Origin: DATAAP01 sp041690495
Lineage (GTDB): Bacteria; Pseudomonadota; Alphaproteobacteria; CACIAM-22H2
Length of the DNA stretch: 64,000 nt
Direction: 5' to 3'
Assembly: GCA_041690495.1 (NCBI GenBank)
Contig: JAWLHE010000003.1
Span: 62,001-126,000, forward strand
Shown: piece by piece, positions 42,695 through 51,282 of the stretch
Numbering within the stretch: position 1 is the first letter of the stretch
Layout: every line of letters begins with the position of its first letter
Position numbers and translations under genes: made by a program
Notes under the pieces: generated by a model
What the model was told of the DNA's origin: nothing
Databases searched by the model: none
Seen by the model: only the letters and a program-made list of their open reading frames with translations

Positions 42695-43169
42695 TTATGG
42701 GAACCGCTGGATGCGGCTTGACGATCGCATCTCCGACATGGGCTCCGTCGGGCATTGAGGTCATGGGGCCGCCCGTCGGACCGAGCGCCGGCATCAAGCC
42801 CCCAGGCACCGGCGGCTCCGCCAATCAGCCAGTCGTTGCTTTCACCGGACCCACGGCAGATGCGGGCCGGCAGCGACCAAGCCGTGCAAACGAGGCGAAT
42901 CGGTCAGTGCAATCGGCGTAGCTATGTCAACGGGTTAGCAGACCCGCCGCGAATGGCGGGGTGCGGTCGAAAATTTGTGCTTGCTCGATCGCACGCCGCT
43001 TTCGCGTCTTGCGTCAGACCATTTCGCATTGCGGATCGCCCGTCTCCCGCTAAGCTGCCGATCCGGCCATGGGAAACATGCCTGAAATTGCGATCCGTGG
43101 GACGCGCGAACTGCGCAGGCCAAGAGCATCGAGGACGGCTCGGCGCGCTGAGCGAATCATGCATCGCCG
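42695..43169. other. Gap between two LysR genes
   Basis: No gene supported. A 6-bp stem hairpin CCCGCC-GCGAAT-GGCGGG lies at 42943-42960. Nothing else was recognised. Confidence 0.45.
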
Positions 43170-44108
43170 ATGAGGAACTTCGCTTCGCTGTCCCAGATCA
43201 TGATCTTCGCAAAGATCGCGGAGACCGGGAGTCTGTCGAATGCCGCACGGGAGATGAACCTTACCCCGTCGGCCGTGAGCAAGAGCCTTGCGCAACTCGA
43301 GGAGCGCATTGGCGTACTCCTGGTCAAGCGCACGACACGCAGCCTTGCGCTCACGGAGCACGGCAGAGCCTTCCTCGATCGGGCGTCGACCCTGCTGAGC
43401 GAGGTCGAGGAGACCTTCGCCGAAGCGAGCGGCTTTCGCGGAGAGCCGAGGGGGACACTGAAGATCACGACCTCGATGGCATTCGGCTATGCGCAGGCGC
43501 CCGGTCTGATCGGCCGCTACATGGAGCGTTTTCCGGAGGTCGTGACGCGTATCGTGCTCGACGACCGCTTCGTCAATCTGAGCGAACAGGACATCGACGT
43601 CGCGCTCCGGATCACCGCATCGAACGACTGGACATATGCGGCGCGCAGGATCGCCGATATCCACTGGGTTTATTGCGCCTCCCCGGGCTACATCGAACGC
43701 CACGGCCCCTTGACGCGCCCAGAGGATCTGGAGCGGCACAGATGTCTCATCTATCCTGCGATGACGTCGAACGGAGCCTGGGCTTTTCTGGAGAGCACGC
43801 GGGTTCACAAGGTGCCGATCCGGGGCAGCCTGATCAGCAACAGCAGCCTGATCCTCCTCGAGGCCGCGATCGACGGCCAGGGCGTCGCCTGCCTCCCAAC
43901 CTACATCGTCGCGAAGAGCATCCTCGACGGGAAGCTGGATGTCGTGTTCCCGACCTTCCGCGCAGCAACATCGCACACACTCTATGCAATGTACTTTCAG
44001 CGGAAATACTCCAACCCGCTGATCCGAAGCTTCGTCGACTTCGCCGTCAAGGAATTTGGCCCGATCGCCCCGTGGGATGCTTCGCTGGAGGGAATGGTGG
44101 AGCTCTGA
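43170..44108 (+). CDS. LysR family regulator (CrgA/DmlR-like subgroup)
   Basis: 312 residues. HTH near the start: LSQIMIFAKIAETGSLSNAA, then NLTPSAVSKSLAQLEERIGV with the longer wing LLVKRTTRSLALTEHGRAFL. The effector domain begins GTLKITTSMAFGYAQAPGLI and contains the typical CrgA-group phrases LSEQDIDVALRIT, WVYCASPGYIERHGPLTRPE and VACLPTYIVAKSILDGKLDV. Upstream of the amino acid ABC genes on the same strand with 335 bp between; it may regulate them, but LysR targets are usually divergent and there is none here. Confidence 0.87.
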   Translation: MRNFASLSQIMIFAKIAETGSLSNAAREMNLTPSAVSKSLAQLEERIGVLLVKRTTRSLALTEHGRAFLDRASTLLSEVEETFAEASGFRGEPRGTLKITTSMAFGYAQAPGLIGRYMERFPEVVTRIVLDDRFVNLSEQDIDVALRITASNDWTYAARRIADIHWVYCASPGYIERHGPLTRPEDLERHRCLIYPAMTSNGAWAFLESTRVHKVPIRGSLISNSSLILLEAAIDGQGVACLPTYIVAKSILDGKLDVVFPTFRAATSHTLYAMYFQRKYSNPLIRSFVDFAVKEFGPIAPWDASLEGMVEL

Positions 44109-44443
44109 CGCCCGCCTCTCGGGGCAGGCGGCAGGACTGACGGGAACTGGATGCCGGCGTTTGCCGCCAACTCGGCCGAACCCCGGACCGCAGGCACTCC
44201 ATTTATGATCAGAAGTCACAAGTGATGTGAAAACTCTCCGCTTTTGATCGCGCCCGGGGCTGATTACAAAAACATTCGGAAGCCGATTAAAAAGCGCCGA
44301 CAAGTCATACGATTGGCGGTGCCGGCCGGGCGCGGGCGGCATACGAATCGGCTCGGGCCGGATGCCCAGGGATCTGCGAGACGCAGGCTCGATTGGTGAT
44401 CATTCGGCAGCACTGGGCAACTCACAGAAGGGGGCAAATTTCC
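44109..44443. promoter_or_regulatory. Upstream region of the amino-acid ABC operon
   Basis: 335 bp with a marked AT-rich block at 44200-44295. TCAC-AA-GTGA (44216-44225) is a 10-bp palindrome that could be an operator. No gene supported. Confidence 0.4.
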
Positions 44444-45472
44444 ATGATCAGTCGCTGTTTGCTGACCGCCGCCGCAGCGGTTCTGGCGTTTCTCTCCTCC
44501 CATACGCCGGGCCATGCCGGCGCGATCCTTGATGCTGTCCGCGCGCGCGGACAGATCGTCTGCGGCGTCAATGTCGGTTTCGTCGGCTTCAGCATTCCTG
44601 ATGCCCAGGGAAATTGGCGCGGACTCGACGTGGATTTCTGCCGCGGCCTCGCGGTCGCCCTGTTCAACGATTCGGAAAAGGTGAAATTCGTCCCGCTGAC
44701 GGCCTCGACCCGATTCACCGCCGTGACATCCGGCGAGGTCGACGTCCTCTTTCGCAACAGCACGCATACGTTGTCGCGGGATGTCACCCTCGGCATACGG
44801 GCGATCACGCCCTATTTCTACGACGGGCACACTTTCATGGTGAGAGCCGACTCCGGTGTCTCCAAGGCCACCGAACTGGACGGCGCCACGATCTGCCTGC
44901 TCCAGGGCACCACCAACGAGCTGATAACCGCCGACTATTTCCGTCAGCAGAACATGAAGTTCACGCCGGTGGTCTTCGATCGAGCAGAACAGGTCCGCGC
45001 GGCCCTAAGGGCCGGCCGCTGCGACAGCTACGGCTCCGACAGCGCCGACCTCGCAAACAATCGCCTCTCGATGGAAAAGCCGACCGACTGGGCCATTCTC
45101 GGCGAACGCTTTTCCAAGGAGCCGTACGGCCCCTTTGTCCGCCGCGGCGACGACGAATGGTTCGACATCATCCGCTGGTATGTGAACGCCCTCTTCCAAG
45201 CCGAAGAGAGCGGCATCACGGCGGCGAATGTCGAGCAGGTCAAGGCGACGACGAACAACCCCGATATCCGCCGGCTTCTGGGCGTCACGCCGGAACTCGG
45301 CAAGGCGCTCAAGCTCGATCCCGACTGGGTCGTCAACGTCGTCAAGGCCGTCGGCAACTACGGTGAGATGTTCGAGCGCAATCTGGGCAAGAACAGCGCC
45401 CACGGACTTCAGCGCGGCCAGAACAATCTGTGGACCAACGGCGGGCTGATCTACCCGCTCCCGATGCGCTGA
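44444..45472 (+). CDS. General amino acid ABC transporter binding protein (AapJ-like)
   Basis: 342 residues from ATG 44444 with AAGGGGG ahead. Signal peptide MISRCLLTAAAAVLAFLSSH, cleavage near HAG-AIL. The mature part follows the AapJ pattern: VRARGQIVCGVNVGFVGFSI, PDAQGNWRGLDVDFCRGLAV, FVPLTASTRFTAVTSGEVDV, LFRNSTHTLSRDVTLG. The C-terminal lobe ends GLQRGQNNLWTNGGLIYPLP. Periplasmic receptor for L-amino acids. It differs from AapJ in small details (GVNVGFVGFS). Works with the two permeases at 46629 and 47841; the enzyme gene between suggests a specialised substrate. Confidence 0.92.
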   Translation: MISRCLLTAAAAVLAFLSSHTPGHAGAILDAVRARGQIVCGVNVGFVGFSIPDAQGNWRGLDVDFCRGLAVALFNDSEKVKFVPLTASTRFTAVTSGEVDVLFRNSTHTLSRDVTLGIRAITPYFYDGHTFMVRADSGVSKATELDGATICLLQGTTNELITADYFRQQNMKFTPVVFDRAEQVRAALRAGRCDSYGSDSADLANNRLSMEKPTDWAILGERFSKEPYGPFVRRGDDEWFDIIRWYVNALFQAEESGITAANVEQVKATTNNPDIRRLLGVTPELGKALKLDPDWVVNVVKAVGNYGEMFERNLGKNSAHGLQRGQNNLWTNGGLIYPLPMR

Positions 45473-45579
45473 TCGCCCGGCGTCGCGGCCTTCCGCCCGA
45501 AGCGCCGCGACGCAACAATCCGCTGTTGCTCCACCGCCATCGCAGCTGCTCGTCGGCTTGTGCCGAGAGCGAGGCATAC

Positions 45580-46581
45580 ATGGATCTCTCACGGTTTCCG
45601 CGTTTGCGCGTGGCACATCTGCCGACGCCCCTCGAACCGCTCGACAGGCTCAGCGAGAGCCTCGGCGGACCGCGCATCTGGATGAAGCGCGACGACTGCA
45701 CCGGGCTGGCGACCGGCGGCAACAAGGCGCGGAAGCTGGACTACCTGCTTGCGGATGCGCTCGACAAGGGCACCACCACGGTCATCACCCAGGGTGCGAC
45801 GCAGTCGAACCATGTCCGGCAGACGGCGGCCATCGCGGCGAGGTTAGGCCTCGGCTGCACCGTCTTTCTGGAAAAGCGGATCGAGAGCGACGACCCGAGT
45901 TTCCACGAGAGCGGCAACGTGCTCCTCGACCGATTGCTGGGAGCCAGCATCACCGTCTGCCCGCGCGGATCCGACATCCGGCAGGCAATGCTTGACCTCG
46001 CTGCCGCGTTCCGATCGTCCGGCGAGCGGCCTTACGTCATTCCCACCGGCGGCTCCAATGTCATCGGCGCGCTCGGCTACGTCGAAGCGGCAGGCGAGCT
46101 CCTGGACCAGGCGGAAGCCTTCGGCCTGACGATCGACGAGGTTGTACATGCGACAGGCAGCGCCGGAACGCAGGCGGGCCTGGTCGTCGGACTGGCAGGC
46201 CGCGGGAGCCGCATTCCCGTCCTCGGCATCAGCGTCGGCAAGCCGAGGCACGAGCTCGAGCCGATCATCCTCGACATGGCGCAAGGAACCGCCGCGCATG
46301 TCGGACTGGCGGACGGGATCGCCGCCGGCGCGGTCCGCGTGAACTCCGACTATGTCGGCGCGGGTTATGGCACGCCGACGCCGGGCATGGTCGAGGCGGT
46401 CAGGCTGGTCGCCAGGTGCGAGGGCATCCTCCTCGACCCGGTTTATACGGGCAAAGCCATGGCGGGACTCATCGACCGCATCCGCAAGGGCGCGTATCGC
46501 GCATCGCAGAACGTCGTCTTCTGGCATACGGGCGGCAGCGCCGGGTTGTTCGGCTATCCAGCCGCTTTCGCCCCGAACTAG
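45580..46581 (+). CDS. dcyD: PLP-dependent D-cysteine desulfhydrase-like enzyme
   Basis: 333 residues from ATG 45580. Fold type II PLP enzyme of the D-cysteine desulfhydrase/ACC deaminase/L-cysteate sulfo-lyase (CuyA) group. Lys-PLP motif GGNKARKLDYLLADAL near residue 50, TQGATQSNHVRQTAAIAARL, phosphate-binding and tetrapeptide loop VIPTGGSNVIGALGYVEAAG, ATGSAGTQAGLVVGLAGRGS. The end HTGGSAGLFGYPAAF is conserved in the group. It lies between an amino acid receptor and its permeases, so the imported substrate is probably a sulfur amino acid or cysteate. D-cysteine versus L-cysteate cannot be separated by eye. Confidence 0.85.
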   Translation: MDLSRFPRLRVAHLPTPLEPLDRLSESLGGPRIWMKRDDCTGLATGGNKARKLDYLLADALDKGTTTVITQGATQSNHVRQTAAIAARLGLGCTVFLEKRIESDDPSFHESGNVLLDRLLGASITVCPRGSDIRQAMLDLAAAFRSSGERPYVIPTGGSNVIGALGYVEAAGELLDQAEAFGLTIDEVVHATGSAGTQAGLVVGLAGRGSRIPVLGISVGKPRHELEPIILDMAQGTAAHVGLADGIAAGAVRVNSDYVGAGYGTPTPGMVEAVRLVARCEGILLDPVYTGKAMAGLIDRIRKGAYRASQNVVFWHTGGSAGLFGYPAAFAPN

Positions 46582-46628
46582 CCTACAATCCGCCGACAGG
46601 CGAAAGGACCGCGCGCAGGGGGAGTCGG

Positions 46629-47837
46629 ATGTCCGCAACGACCGACGGAGCCAATCGGAGACTTCCGCGGTCTCGCCCGAGAGCGCGGACGAAATTCGCG
46701 TGGTCGGACCCGAAGTTTCGCGACGTCGTCTGGCAGATCATCGTCGTAGGCCTCGTGCTGGGCGCTCTGTGGTGGCTCGTCGACAATACGCGCCACAATC
46801 TGGAGGTCAGGCAGATCGCGGGCGGCTTCGGCTTTCTTCAGCGCGAGGCGGGACTGCCCATCGGCGAACACCTCATCCCCTATTCTCCGCTGGATACATA
46901 TTTCAAGGCGCTGCTCGTCGGCGTGCTGAACACGCTCCGCGTCGCGGCGGTCGGCGTCGTCCTCGCGACGGTTCTCGGCACGTTCATCGGCATCGCGCGA
47001 TTGTCCCCGAACTGGCTTCTGGCGAGACTGGCGGCGATCTATGTCGAGCTCGTGCGCGACCTCCCGCTGTTGCTGCACCTGCTGCTGCTGTACACGCTCG
47101 TGCAGAACCTTCCGGGGCCGCGCCAGGCGCTCCGCCCGATAGACGGCGTCTACCTTTCCAATCGCGGCCTGGTCCTTCCCGAATTCGAATGGCTGCCGGG
47201 TCATTCCCTGGTGGGCGCGGCATTTGCGCTCGGTTGCGCGGGAGCCTTTGTCTATCGCCGATGGGCGATGGCGAAGCAGATGGCGGACGGCAAGCCCCGC
47301 ACGGTCTGGCCGATCGCGATGGTTCTGCTGGTCGTGCTTCCCGCGCTCGTATCGTTCGCCCTGGACATACCGTGGAGGCTGAATTGGCCGAGCCTGCGCG
47401 GCTTCAACATCCGGGGCGGCATGGTGCTGTCGCCGGAATATTTCACCCTGCTGCTCGGGCTCGTTCTCTACACCGCAGCCTTCATCGCCGAAATCGTGCG
47501 CTCCGGCATTCTCGCCGTCCAGACCGGTCAATGGGAGGCGGCGCAGGCGCTCGGCCTCACGCGGCGCCTGACGCTCCGCTGGATCGTCCTGCCGCAGGCG
47601 TTGCGCGTCATCATCCCGCCGATGACCAGCCAATATCTCAACCTCGCGAAGAACTCCTCCCTCGCGGTTGCGATCGGCTACCAGGATATCGTCTCGATAG
47701 CCAACACCACGATCAATCAAACCGGCCAGGCGATCGAGAGCGTTGCCATCATCATGGCCGTGTATCTCGCCATTAGCCTTTCGATCAGCCTGTTCATGAA
47801 CTGGTACAACAAGCGCATCGCGCTCGTGGAGCGATAG
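46629..47837 (+). CDS. Amino acid ABC transporter permease (AapQ-like)
   Basis: 402 residues from ATG 46629, behind GGGGAG. Eight hydrophobic segments. The N-terminal TM helix (WQIIVVGLVLGALWWLVDNT) and the 80-residue insert between core helices match AapQ. The BPD_transp_1 core has GVLNTLRVAAVGVVLATVLG, LSPNWLLARLAAIYVELVRD with P-L-L-L, and the coupling loop EAAQALGLTRRLTLRWIVLP followed by QALRVIIPPMTSQYLNLAKN. Inner-membrane subunit that pairs with the next gene. It starts 47 bp after the desulfhydrase gene, hence the same operon. Confidence 0.93.
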   Translation: MSATTDGANRRLPRSRPRARTKFAWSDPKFRDVVWQIIVVGLVLGALWWLVDNTRHNLEVRQIAGGFGFLQREAGLPIGEHLIPYSPLDTYFKALLVGVLNTLRVAAVGVVLATVLGTFIGIARLSPNWLLARLAAIYVELVRDLPLLLHLLLLYTLVQNLPGPRQALRPIDGVYLSNRGLVLPEFEWLPGHSLVGAAFALGCAGAFVYRRWAMAKQMADGKPRTVWPIAMVLLVVLPALVSFALDIPWRLNWPSLRGFNIRGGMVLSPEYFTLLLGLVLYTAAFIAEIVRSGILAVQTGQWEAAQALGLTRRLTLRWIVLPQALRVIIPPMTSQYLNLAKNSSLAVAIGYQDIVSIANTTINQTGQAIESVAIIMAVYLAISLSISLFMNWYNKRIALVER

Positions 47838-47840
47838 ACC

Positions 47841-48998
47841 ATGAGCGATGCCGCCAGGCCGCTCGCATGCCCTCCAGTCGCCGCCCGGGGAAAGGCTCGT
47901 ACATTGCCCCGCCCGCCGGCCGGCTCCGTCGGAACGCTCGGCTGGCTGCGGGCGAACCTGTTCCAGTCATGGTTCTCCGCGGCGTTGACGGTCGCGCTCG
48001 TCTATCTGATCGCGCACGGGGCCTATGCGTTGATCGACTGGGCGCTGATCAATGCGGTCTGGACGGTCGACTCAGGTTCCGACGGACCGAAGAGCGATGC
48101 GTGTCGTGCCGTCGAAGGCATCGGCGCCTGCTGGGCGGTCATAACCGAGAAACATCGCTTCATCCTGTTCGGCACCTATCCGTTCGAGGAGCACTGGCGC
48201 CCCGCACTCTGCATCGCGATCTTCATCGGCCTCTATGTCGTGTCGGCGAGCCGCCGGCTGTCGCGCAAGAAATTCGCGTCGACCTGGGCGACGGCTCTCA
48301 TCGCCATCGGCGTCCTGATGTGGGGAGGCATACCCGGTCTTCCTTTCGTTCCCCAGGATCTCTGGGGAGGGCTTGTCGTCACCCTGATCCTGGCAACATT
48401 CGGTCTCGCCCTCGCGTTTCCGCTCGCCATCCTCGTGGCGCTCGGCCGGCGATCGAGGCTTCCGGCGATCAGGATCCTGTGCATTGTCTACGTGGAGCTG
48501 ATACGCGGCGTCCCGCTGATCTCGCTTCTGTTCATGGCGAGCGTGGTACTGCCGCTATTTCTTCCCGAGGGCATGAATCTCGACAAGCTTCTGCGCGCGC
48601 AGATCGCTTTCATCCTCTTCGCCGGGGCCTATCTCGCGGAGGTCATTCGCGGGGGGTTGCAGGCCATTCCCAAGGGACAGTACGAAGCAGCCGATGCGCT
48701 CGGGCTGAGCTATTGGCGGAAAATTGCGCTGGTCATTCTGCCGCAGGCATTGCACATCGTCATCCCGCCGCTGGTGAATACGTTCATCGGCTTCTTCAAG
48801 GATACCAGCCTCGTGCTCATAATCGGCATTTTCGATCTGCTCAGCGCCGGAAAGACGGCCATCCTGGAGCCGGCCTGGCAGGGCTTCGGGATCGAGGTCT
48901 ATCTGTTCTGCGGGTCGATCTATTTCGTATTCTGCTTCGCGATGTCACGTTACAGCCAGAATCTCGAGGGCACACTCGACCGCAACCGCCGGCGATGA
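47841..48998 (+). CDS. Amino acid ABC transporter permease (AapM-like)
   Basis: 385 residues, ATG 3 bp after the AapQ-like stop. N-terminal TM (SAALTVALVYLIAHGAYALI), a soluble AapM-type segment (GACWAVITEKHRFILFGTYP with FEEHWRP), then the core: LWGGLVVTLILATFGLALAF, RILCIVYVELIRGVPLISLL, coupling loop YEAADALGLSYWRKIALVIL followed by PQALHIVIPPLVNTFIGFFK. Completes the membrane channel. In other genomes an ATPase gene (aapP) follows directly; here a convergent clpS gene follows 41 bp later, so the ATPase must be encoded elsewhere. Confidence 0.93.
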   Translation: MSDAARPLACPPVAARGKARTLPRPPAGSVGTLGWLRANLFQSWFSAALTVALVYLIAHGAYALIDWALINAVWTVDSGSDGPKSDACRAVEGIGACWAVITEKHRFILFGTYPFEEHWRPALCIAIFIGLYVVSASRRLSRKKFASTWATALIAIGVLMWGGIPGLPFVPQDLWGGLVVTLILATFGLALAFPLAILVALGRRSRLPAIRILCIVYVELIRGVPLISLLFMASVVLPLFLPEGMNLDKLLRAQIAFILFAGAYLAEVIRGGLQAIPKGQYEAADALGLSYWRKIALVILPQALHIVIPPLVNTFIGFFKDTSLVLIIGIFDLLSAGKTAILEPAWQGFGIEVYLFCGSIYFVFCFAMSRYSQNLEGTLDRNRRR

Positions 48999-49039
48999 CA
49001 TGCGGCCTTCGATCGCCGGGCCGGGCTGCGCCGGAGCGT

Positions 49040-49345
49040 CTATTCCTCCGGCTCGGTCGTGAACATGAGCGGATAGCCCTTACGGCGGCCTGCTTGCGTC
49101 CCGCTCGTCGCCTTGGTCTCGGCGACGTCTCTGGTGTAGACCGCAACGACGCAAGCGCCGCGCTTGTGGGCCGTTATCATCACCCGATGGGCCTGATCCT
49201 CGCTCATGCCGAATTCCGCCTTCAGCACGGCGACGACGAATTCTCGCGGCGTGTAGTCGTCGTTGAGCAAAATGACCTTGTAGAGGCGCGGCCGTTCCAC
49301 CTTCGGTTGGATATCGGCTTTCGGTCTGGTCGCAATGTCACTCAT
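49040..49345 (-). CDS. clpS: ClpS adaptor, ClpS2-like
   Basis: 101 residues from ATG 49345. Small adaptor that delivers N-degron substrates to ClpAP. Core: RLYKVILLNDDYTPREFVVA (the N-D-D and T-P-x-E-F-V pocket), EFGMSEDQAHRVMITAHKRG, VVAVYTRDVAETKATSG. The Arg after Pro (TPREF where ClpS1 has TPMEF) and the C-terminus RKGYPLMFTTEPEE match the ClpS2 paralogue of alphaproteobacteria, which has a narrower substrate choice. No clpA neighbour, whereas housekeeping clpS is usually next to clpA. Transcribed alone, convergent with the ABC operon. Confidence 0.92.
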   Translation of the reverse strand: MSDIATRPKADIQPKVERPRLYKVILLNDDYTPREFVVAVLKAEFGMSEDQAHRVMITAHKRGACVVAVYTRDVAETKATSGTQAGRRKGYPLMFTTEPEE

Positions 49346-49725
49346 CAGCGGAGCCACTCCCGATCAAGGCTTAACCTTACAGGCAACGCATCGACCGCCA
49401 GCGTCAGGAAACCGCGGCGGCCGGCCACGGCGTCGCCGCGGGCCCTCCGGTCAGGCTTCTAAGCACCCGTGCGGCGCTTGTGTAACTCATCATATCGCGC
49501 CACCGGCCGCGTCGACTCAAGGCCTCTCGCGACCGGCCGGTGATCGAAGCCGCATCGACGGCATCCCGGATCTGCAAAACGGCCCGTTAGACCTTGCGCG
49601 GGGCGCCACAGCCTCAGCACGGATCGAACGTGGACAGAACCGCCGTGCGGCACATCCGTTGATTCATGGCCGATTTGGCGGCAGGCTGCCCGTCCCGCCT
49701 GCCGGGACGAGAGGTGGGTTTCCCG
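49346..49725. other. Gap between clpS and a small exported protein
   Basis: 380 bp containing the clpS promoter side. A 65-codon minus-strand frame at 49459-49653 has no support. Nothing else was recognised. Confidence 0.4.
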
Positions 49726-50058
49726 ATGAAGATACCGGCTCTGCTTCTGCCCGGCGCGGCGGTCATGCTCGGCATCGGAAGCGCCGTATACGCCGATGGC
49801 GTCATCCTCAACTGGCCGCTGGTTCCCGGGCCTTCAGGCTATCTCGGACCCTTCGTTCCCGGAACCGGCCGGCCCGCCCAGCAGGCTCCGCCGCCGCGTC
49901 GGCCCATGCAGGCGCCGGTCACGATCCGGAGCCGCACACCCGATGAACCGGACACGGCACGTCGCCCCGGCAAGCCGGACGAAACCGGGCGGATCGGCCC
50001 GACAGTCCGGGCCGAGCGCGACGCCGATGGCAAGTTGCTGCCGACCTATAGTCGCTAG
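49726..50058 (+). CDS. Small exported proline-rich protein
   Basis: 110 residues from ATG 49726. A clear signal peptide (MKIPALLLPGAAVMLGIGSA, cleavage after VYA) is followed by DGVILNWPLVPGPSGYLGPF and a proline/arginine-rich, low-complexity region (QQAPPPRRPM, PDEPDTARRPGKPDETGRIG). No cysteine and no known domain. Likely periplasmic or cell-surface. The function is unknown. The frame is open upstream to 49666 but the signal peptide sets the start. Confidence 0.6.
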   Translation: MKIPALLLPGAAVMLGIGSAVYADGVILNWPLVPGPSGYLGPFVPGTGRPAQQAPPPRRPMQAPVTIRSRTPDEPDTARRPGKPDETGRIGPTVRAERDADGKLLPTYSR

Positions 50059-50210
50059 GTTCGGCTCGATTCCCCCAGATTGGCCATCATGCGTAGGGAT
50101 TCCAGCGTCTCGAAGCCGCCATCCGCGCCGGGGAAGATCGTCCGGGACCAGGACAGAACGCCCTGCCCCGGAGGCGCTCCTGTGTTTGCCGCCCGCGGCA
50201 TGGCAGGGCG

Positions 50211-51164
50211 TCACTGCGTCCCCGCCGTCCGCCATCGTTGATCTCTCTTCATTTCATGATAGAGGCGCTCGACGTCCTCCCGCCGGCACAGGCCCGTGCC
50301 CGACGTCAATACGGCGGCCGACCCGGCAGCGACGCCGTATGCGAACGCATCTTCGGGAGCGCGCCCCTGCGCCAGACCGATCGTCATGGCAGCGACAAAG
50401 CTGTCACCGGCTCCCACGGCGCTCTTGGCGGAAACATCAGGAGCAACCAGGCGCAATGCGCCTCGCCCGGTGACGAGCAGCGCGCCATCCCGACCCAGTG
50501 TCAGGGCGACCAGTTCGGCCGCTCCCGACCGTACCAGCCCCTGCGCGGCTTCCTCCTGCAGTGCGGACGTCGGAAGCTTCCGTCCAAGCAGCGTCTCAAG
50601 TTCACCGAGACTGGGCTTCACAAGATGGACGCCGCGCTTGAGCGTCGCAGCGAGCGCGTCTCCGGATGTGTCGAGAACCAGTTTGGCCCCCCTGCCCTTA
50701 GCGATGCCTGCGGCGATGGCATAGAAGTCCTCCGGGACCCCGCGCGGCAGGCTGCCGCTCGCAACGAGATAGTCGCAGTCGAGATCTTTCAGCGCATCCA
50801 GGCATGCCCGCCACTCGGCCTCCCGGATCGAGGGACCTTCGGGGACGAAACGGTATTCGAGGCCGCTCGACTCTTCGAAGACGGCGTGGCTGATGCGGGT
50901 ACGGCCGTCGATCGGGATGCACCGCCGCGGGATCCGGGCACTATCTAGAAGTCTGTCCAGCACGCCGCCGGTTGCCCCGCCGGCGACGTAGACCGCCAGC
51001 GTGGAACCGCCGAGTTCAGTGACCACCCGCGCCACATTGATGCCGCCGCCGCCCGGATCGTACCGTTCGTCCGTCGTCCGGATCTTGCGGATCGGCCGGA
51101 CGACATCCGTCCGGGCGGCACCGTCAATCGACGGGTTCATCGTCAGCGTGACAATCGGCTTCAC
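50211..51164 (-). CDS. pfkB: PfkB-family sugar kinase (6-phosphofructokinase II type)
   Basis: 317 residues from GTG 51164, behind GGAGGAG. PfkB family: VTLTMNPSIDGAARTDVV at the start, the ribokinase signature region RYDPGGGGINVARVVTELGG, LVASGSLPRGVPEDFYA, HLVKPSLGELETLLGRKLPT, and the anion-hole/catalytic motif SAVGAGDSFVAAMTIGLAQG with the base Asp. The R-x-x-P-G-G-G-x-N-V-A pattern fits phosphofructokinase II or 1-phosphofructokinase rather than ribokinase. In this cluster, phosphorylation of fructose 6-phosphate would connect the phosphorolysis product to the GAPDH next door. It is transcribed after the GAPDH gene, 118 bp apart. Confidence 0.85.
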   Translation of the reverse strand: MKPIVTLTMNPSIDGAARTDVVRPIRKIRTTDERYDPGGGGINVARVVTELGGSTLAVYVAGGATGGVLDRLLDSARIPRRCIPIDGRTRISHAVFEESSGLEYRFVPEGPSIREAEWRACLDALKDLDCDYLVASGSLPRGVPEDFYAIAAGIAKGRGAKLVLDTSGDALAATLKRGVHLVKPSLGELETLLGRKLPTSALQEEAAQGLVRSGAAELVALTLGRDGALLVTGRGALRLVAPDVSAKSAVGAGDSFVAAMTIGLAQGRAPEDAFAYGVAAGSAAVLTSGTGLCRREDVERLYHEMKRDQRWRTAGTQ

Positions 51165-51282
51165 CGCATATCTCCTCCGCGCCGGCGACACGGCCCTCGC
51201 AATTCACGGCAATGCACGACAAGCCCCAGCCGCGATGGATTTCGCCTGACCCCGCGGGTGCCGGCGCCGCACGTCCGGACAT

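Noticed and set aside
49459..49653. 64-codon minus-strand frame between clpS and the exported protein
   Set aside because: Basic and compact but no start signal or known family.
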